Assembly: GCA_023954155.1 (NCBI GenBank)
Contig: JAMLIO010000001.1
Coordinates: forward strand, 1 to 64,000
DNA length: 64,000 nt
Source of the DNA: Pseudobdellovibrionaceae bacterium
GTDB taxonomy: Bacteria; Bdellovibrionota; Bdellovibrionia; Bdellovibrionales; UBA1609
Direction of reading: 5' to 3'
The notes under the pieces were generated by a model. It did no database searches, was not told the origin of the DNA, and worked only from the letters and a program-made list of their open reading frames with translations. The position numbers and the translations under genes are program-made. Of the stretch, positions 61,355 to 64,000 are shown piece by piece (the stretch's first letter is position 1; each line of letters begins with the position of its first letter).

Positions 61355-63160
61355 TCAAAGCTTTAATAACCTGGCCTTTTCCTCAAGAACTTGCCAAAGT
61401 TCGTAAAGCTCATCCACTTTATTTTGCTTTTCAGTAACTAGTGCTGTGGCCTCAAAAAGGCGGTCTTTGTCTTGGAAGACTTGCGGGTCTTCTAACTGGG
61501 TTGTGGCTTTTAATAACTCTTCCTCAGCAAGTGCAATATCCTGTTCTATAGTTTGAAGCTGCTGCTTTTCTTTATAGGACATTTTGACTTTCACTTCCGT
61601 ATTTTGAAGTTGTTGTTTTTCCTTGTAGGATATTTGCTGAGGCTTTTTATTTTTAAGCCATTGATCTATAGACGCATACGTGGCCCACTCACCCGCTCCT
61701 CTTAAACCTAAAAACTTCTGACAGAGCTTAGACATAAACGCCCTGTCATGGGACACAAGCAAAACTAGCCCTTCAAATTGGGATAAGGTATCTTCTAAAA
61801 CTTCTATGGTTTCAATATCTAAATCATTTGTCGGTTCATCTAAAATAAGAACATCCGCAGGGCTTAATAAGAGCTGAGCAATTAAAAGCCTAGCCTGCTC
61901 TCCACCTGATAGTTGGGAAATCTTAAGTTGCATCTTTTCGGAAGTGAATAAAAATCGACTGGCGTAGGCAGCGACATGCACGGATTGTCCCTTAAAGATC
62001 ACATAGTCTGATCCATCTCCGAGAAACTGCATCAAGTTGATGTCTTGAGGAAGCTTTTCTCTTTTCTGATCAAAGTACACAATTCGAATATCTTCAGCCC
62101 TAAATAGATTTCCTGCTAAAATATGCTGATCTTGAGCGATGGCCTTAAGCAGTGTGGTCTTACCGCTTCCGTTGTCACCCAATAGCCCTAAACACTGTTT
62201 AGGTCCTAATATCAAATTGATGTTTTGTACAAGAGGCAAATGCACATCATAACCCACACTCACTGATTTTAATTCTATCAATTTTTTAGTCTTTCTTTCT
62301 GTAGCATCAATCTCTAAGCGGGTCTTTGCTTGTGTAGATCTGTTGCGATCCTTGACTGTTTCAAGTTGCTCTAAGAGTTGATGAGCCTCTTGGATACGAC
62401 TTTGGCTTTTTGTAGTTCTGGCCTTTACTCCTGCGCGCAGCCATTCCACTTCTCGGCGCGCTTTGTTTGACAGCGACTCTTGTAAAGTCATCTGGGCTTG
62501 AATGTACTTGTCTTTCTCTTCTAAAAACTTACTGTAACTGCAATTATAAGACAAATAGCCATTGGCATAAAGTGGGTTGATTTCAATGGTTCGATTAGTG
62601 ACTTGATTTAAAAACTCTCTATCATGGCTGACTAAAATAAAACTGCCCTTATAAGACTTTAACCACGACTCTAACCACAGCAACCCATCCCAATCCATGT
62701 GGTTCGTGGGTTCATCCAAGATAAGAAGCTCAGGCTCATGAGCTAAAGCTCTGGCAATAGCTAAGCGTTTTTTCCATCCACCAGAAAGTGATGAAACACT
62801 CACATTGGGGTCTGAAAAACCAGTCATACTTAAGAAGGTGGTGGCTTGCACTTCTGCATACAAAGAATCTTGTTGTTTTTGCATCAAAGTTTTAATGATG
62901 AAATCTTTGGCAGAAATGTCTTCTTGAAAATGTGTGTCCTGTGCGACCAGAGCAATTTCTAAACTTTTTCTTGGACTGACCTCACCCATATCTGGTGTGT
63001 CGTAACCTGCCATGATTTTTAATAGCGTACTCTTGCCCGATCCATTAGGCCCAATAAGACCGATCTTTTCGTGAGCAAAAATCCCTAGGCTCAAATTTTC
63101 AAATAAAAGCTTTGAACCCAGAGTCTTTTGAATTTTGTTGATAGATAACAATAATGACAC
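61355..63160 (-). CDS. ABC-F family ATPase (Uup-like)
   Basis: 601 residues, two ABC ATPase cassettes with no membrane domain. Cassette 1: GPNGSGKSTLLK, signature SLSGGWKKRLAIARAL and LILDEPTNHMDWDG. Cassette 2: GDNGSGKTTLLK, QLSGGEQARLLIAQL and LILDEPTNDLD. The second signature and the linker (EVEWLRAGVKARTTKSQSR) are typical of Uup/EttA-type translation factors. A C-terminal coiled coil is present. Start is GTG 63160, three bases after the stop of the peptidase gene, so they share a transcript. An inner repeat (MSYKEKQQLQ and a near copy ISYKEKQQLQ) lies before the coiled coil. Confidence 0.92.
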   Translation of the reverse strand: MSLLLSINKIQKTLGSKLLFENLSLGIFAHEKIGLIGPNGSGKSTLLKIMAGYDTPDMGEVSPRKSLEIALVAQDTHFQEDISAKDFIIKTLMQKQQDSLYAEVQATTFLSMTGFSDPNVSVSSLSGGWKKRLAIARALAHEPELLILDEPTNHMDWDGLLWLESWLKSYKGSFILVSHDREFLNQVTNRTIEINPLYANGYLSYNCSYSKFLEEKDKYIQAQMTLQESLSNKARREVEWLRAGVKARTTKSQSRIQEAHQLLEQLETVKDRNRSTQAKTRLEIDATERKTKKLIELKSVSVGYDVHLPLVQNINLILGPKQCLGLLGDNGSGKTTLLKAIAQDQHILAGNLFRAEDIRIVYFDQKREKLPQDINLMQFLGDGSDYVIFKGQSVHVAAYASRFLFTSEKMQLKISQLSGGEQARLLIAQLLLSPADVLILDEPTNDLDIETIEVLEDTLSQFEGLVLLVSHDRAFMSKLCQKFLGLRGAGEWATYASIDQWLKNKKPQQISYKEKQQLQNTEVKVKMSYKEKQQLQTIEQDIALAEEELLKATTQLEDPQVFQDKDRLFEATALVTEKQNKVDELYELWQVLEEKARLLKL

Positions 63161-63163
63161 AGC

Positions 63164-64000
63164 CTAGTTTAAACCCTCTTGAAGAAATGCAAAGATCAAC
63201 GCCCATTGGTGAGCGGCCTCTTTTAAATCCGAGCTACCCCCATGACCACCTTCTGTATTTTCATAAAGGTAGACATCCGCAATATCAAGCTCTTTCATTT
63301 TTGCCACCATTTTACGAGCATGAGCAGGGTGGACACGGTCATCTTTAGTTGAGGTATAAAATAAAAAATGCGGATACTTCGTGTCTTTTGAAACATTATG
63401 GTAAGGCGAGTATTTTTTAATAAATTGCCAGTCTTGGGCCTTATCAGGATTGCCATACTCAGACATCCAACTCGCACCCGCTAAAAGCTTGTGGTAACGG
63501 CTCATATCTAACAGGGGAACCAGACTCACTACTGCACCATATAGATCAGGTCTTTGCATAGATACCGCTCCCACAAGAAGCCCGCCATTGCTTCCGCCCA
63601 TAATTGCGATTTTAGATGGAGAGCTTATTTTTTGATGAACAACATCTTCGGTGACCGCCGTGAAGTCTTCATAGGACTTTTGTTTATTTTGTAAAATAGC
63701 GGCCTGATGCCACCCAGGACCATACTCGCCGCCACCTCTGATGTTTGCTAATACGTAAACATTGTTTTTATTCAGCCAATGTTTTCCCAAAATAGGTGAA
63801 TAGGTCAGTTTACGAGGAATATTAAAACCTCCATACCCAGATATAAGCACTTTATTTTGCGAATTGAGTTTTAATTTCCCATCATACACCAGAAAATAGG
63901 GAACCTTCGTTCCATCTTTACTGGTTGCAAATCTCTTTTCAATTTTAATGTTTTTATCTTTATAAAAACGTTTAGAGGCTTGAACTTGAGATTTTTTATG
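63164..64000 (-). CDS. Prolyl oligopeptidase family serine peptidase (5' end outside window)
   Basis: The frame is open to the right edge of the window, so the N-terminal part is missing; 278 C-terminal codons plus stop are seen. S9A motifs: LISGYGGFN, ANIRGGGEYGPGWHQA, nucleophile Ser in GGSNGGLL, catalytic Asp in STKDDRVHPAHA and His in TEGGHGG. The visible segment upstream of Met 63889 (FATSKDGTKVPYFLVYDG) is also typical of the family. It cleaves short peptides after proline. The ABC-F gene follows immediately. Confidence 0.93.
   Translation of the reverse strand, partial: HKKSQVQASKRFYKDKNIKIEKRFATSKDGTKVPYFLVYDGKLKLNSQNKVLISGYGGFNIPRKLTYSPILGKHWLNKNNVYVLANIRGGGEYGPGWHQAAILQNKQKSYEDFTAVTEDVVHQKISSPSKIAIMGGSNGGLLVGAVSMQRPDLYGAVVSLVPLLDMSRYHKLLAGASWMSEYGNPDKAQDWQFIKKYSPYHNVSKDTKYPHFLFYTSTKDDRVHPAHARKMVAKMKELDIADVYLYENTEGGHGGSSDLKEAAHQWALIFAFLQEGLN

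Overview
The window is about 42-44% G+C by eye and tightly packed. It reads as a chromosomal segment of a predatory bacterium of the Bdellovibrionota, perhaps of the Pseudobdellovibrio/Bdellovibrio type. The clues are a tmRNA whose tag reads GNDYALAA, many exported proteins and lipoproteins, several cell-wall enzymes, three TolC-type export systems, and DKNYY, GDYXXLXY/DUF2157, LpxO and MreB genes. I see no integrase, transposase, phage module, CRISPR array, rRNA or ordinary tRNA. The assignment is inference from gene content; no search was run.

Layout. 0-3.3 kb: small exported proteins and lipoproteins and an FmdE-like protein. 3.4-3.7 kb: ssrA on the minus strand. 3.9-8 kb: a glutathione transferase; a likely yybP-ykoY (Mn2+) riboswitch ahead of mntP with PepSY and cytochrome b561 genes; a thioredoxin; a haem-binding DUF3365 lipoprotein; a TlpA-like protein; and a ~118-nt stand-alone unit that could encode a 17-residue peptide. 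8.3-17 kb: GFA protein, a tandem acetyltransferase with a hexanucleotide repeat linker, GDYXXLXY/DUF2157 pair, ArsC-like protein, DKNYY protein, ArfB, a cupin and a large unrecognised exported protein. 17.2-22 kb: a three-gene minus-strand operon coding for an L,D-transpeptidase, an all-helical exported protein and an exported phosphohistidine/ATP-grasp dikinase. 22.5-27.5 kb: a beta-lactamase-fold lipoprotein, a beta-barrel and a group of small proteins with structured leaders. 27.8-32 kb: a TolC-MacA-MacB operon. 32-43 kb: antiporter, 2-hydroxyacid dehydrogenase, porin, a lipoprotein sharing a domain with the first gene, LpxO, M23 peptidase, YceI and an FMN reductase. 43-49 kb: TolC-RND-MATE. 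49-55 kb: SrkA, then MreB, PIF1-like helicase and Tex as one unit. 55-60.7 kb: TetR-TolC-short adaptor-RND operon. 60.8-64 kb: GreB, an ABC-F ATPase and a prolyl oligopeptidase cut by the window edge.

Themes. Ribosome rescue is doubled (ssrA and arfB). Envelope remodelling recurs (LDT, M23, SxxK hydrolase, LpxO, MreB). Three outer-membrane-factor systems differ in completeness: one full MacAB set, one RND pump with no adaptor gene, and one RND pump with a hairpin-less adaptor and substituted proton-relay residues. The parts most worth a second look are the exported dikinase operon, the small transcription unit at 7.88-8.01 kb and the unusual RND operon at 55-60.7 kb.
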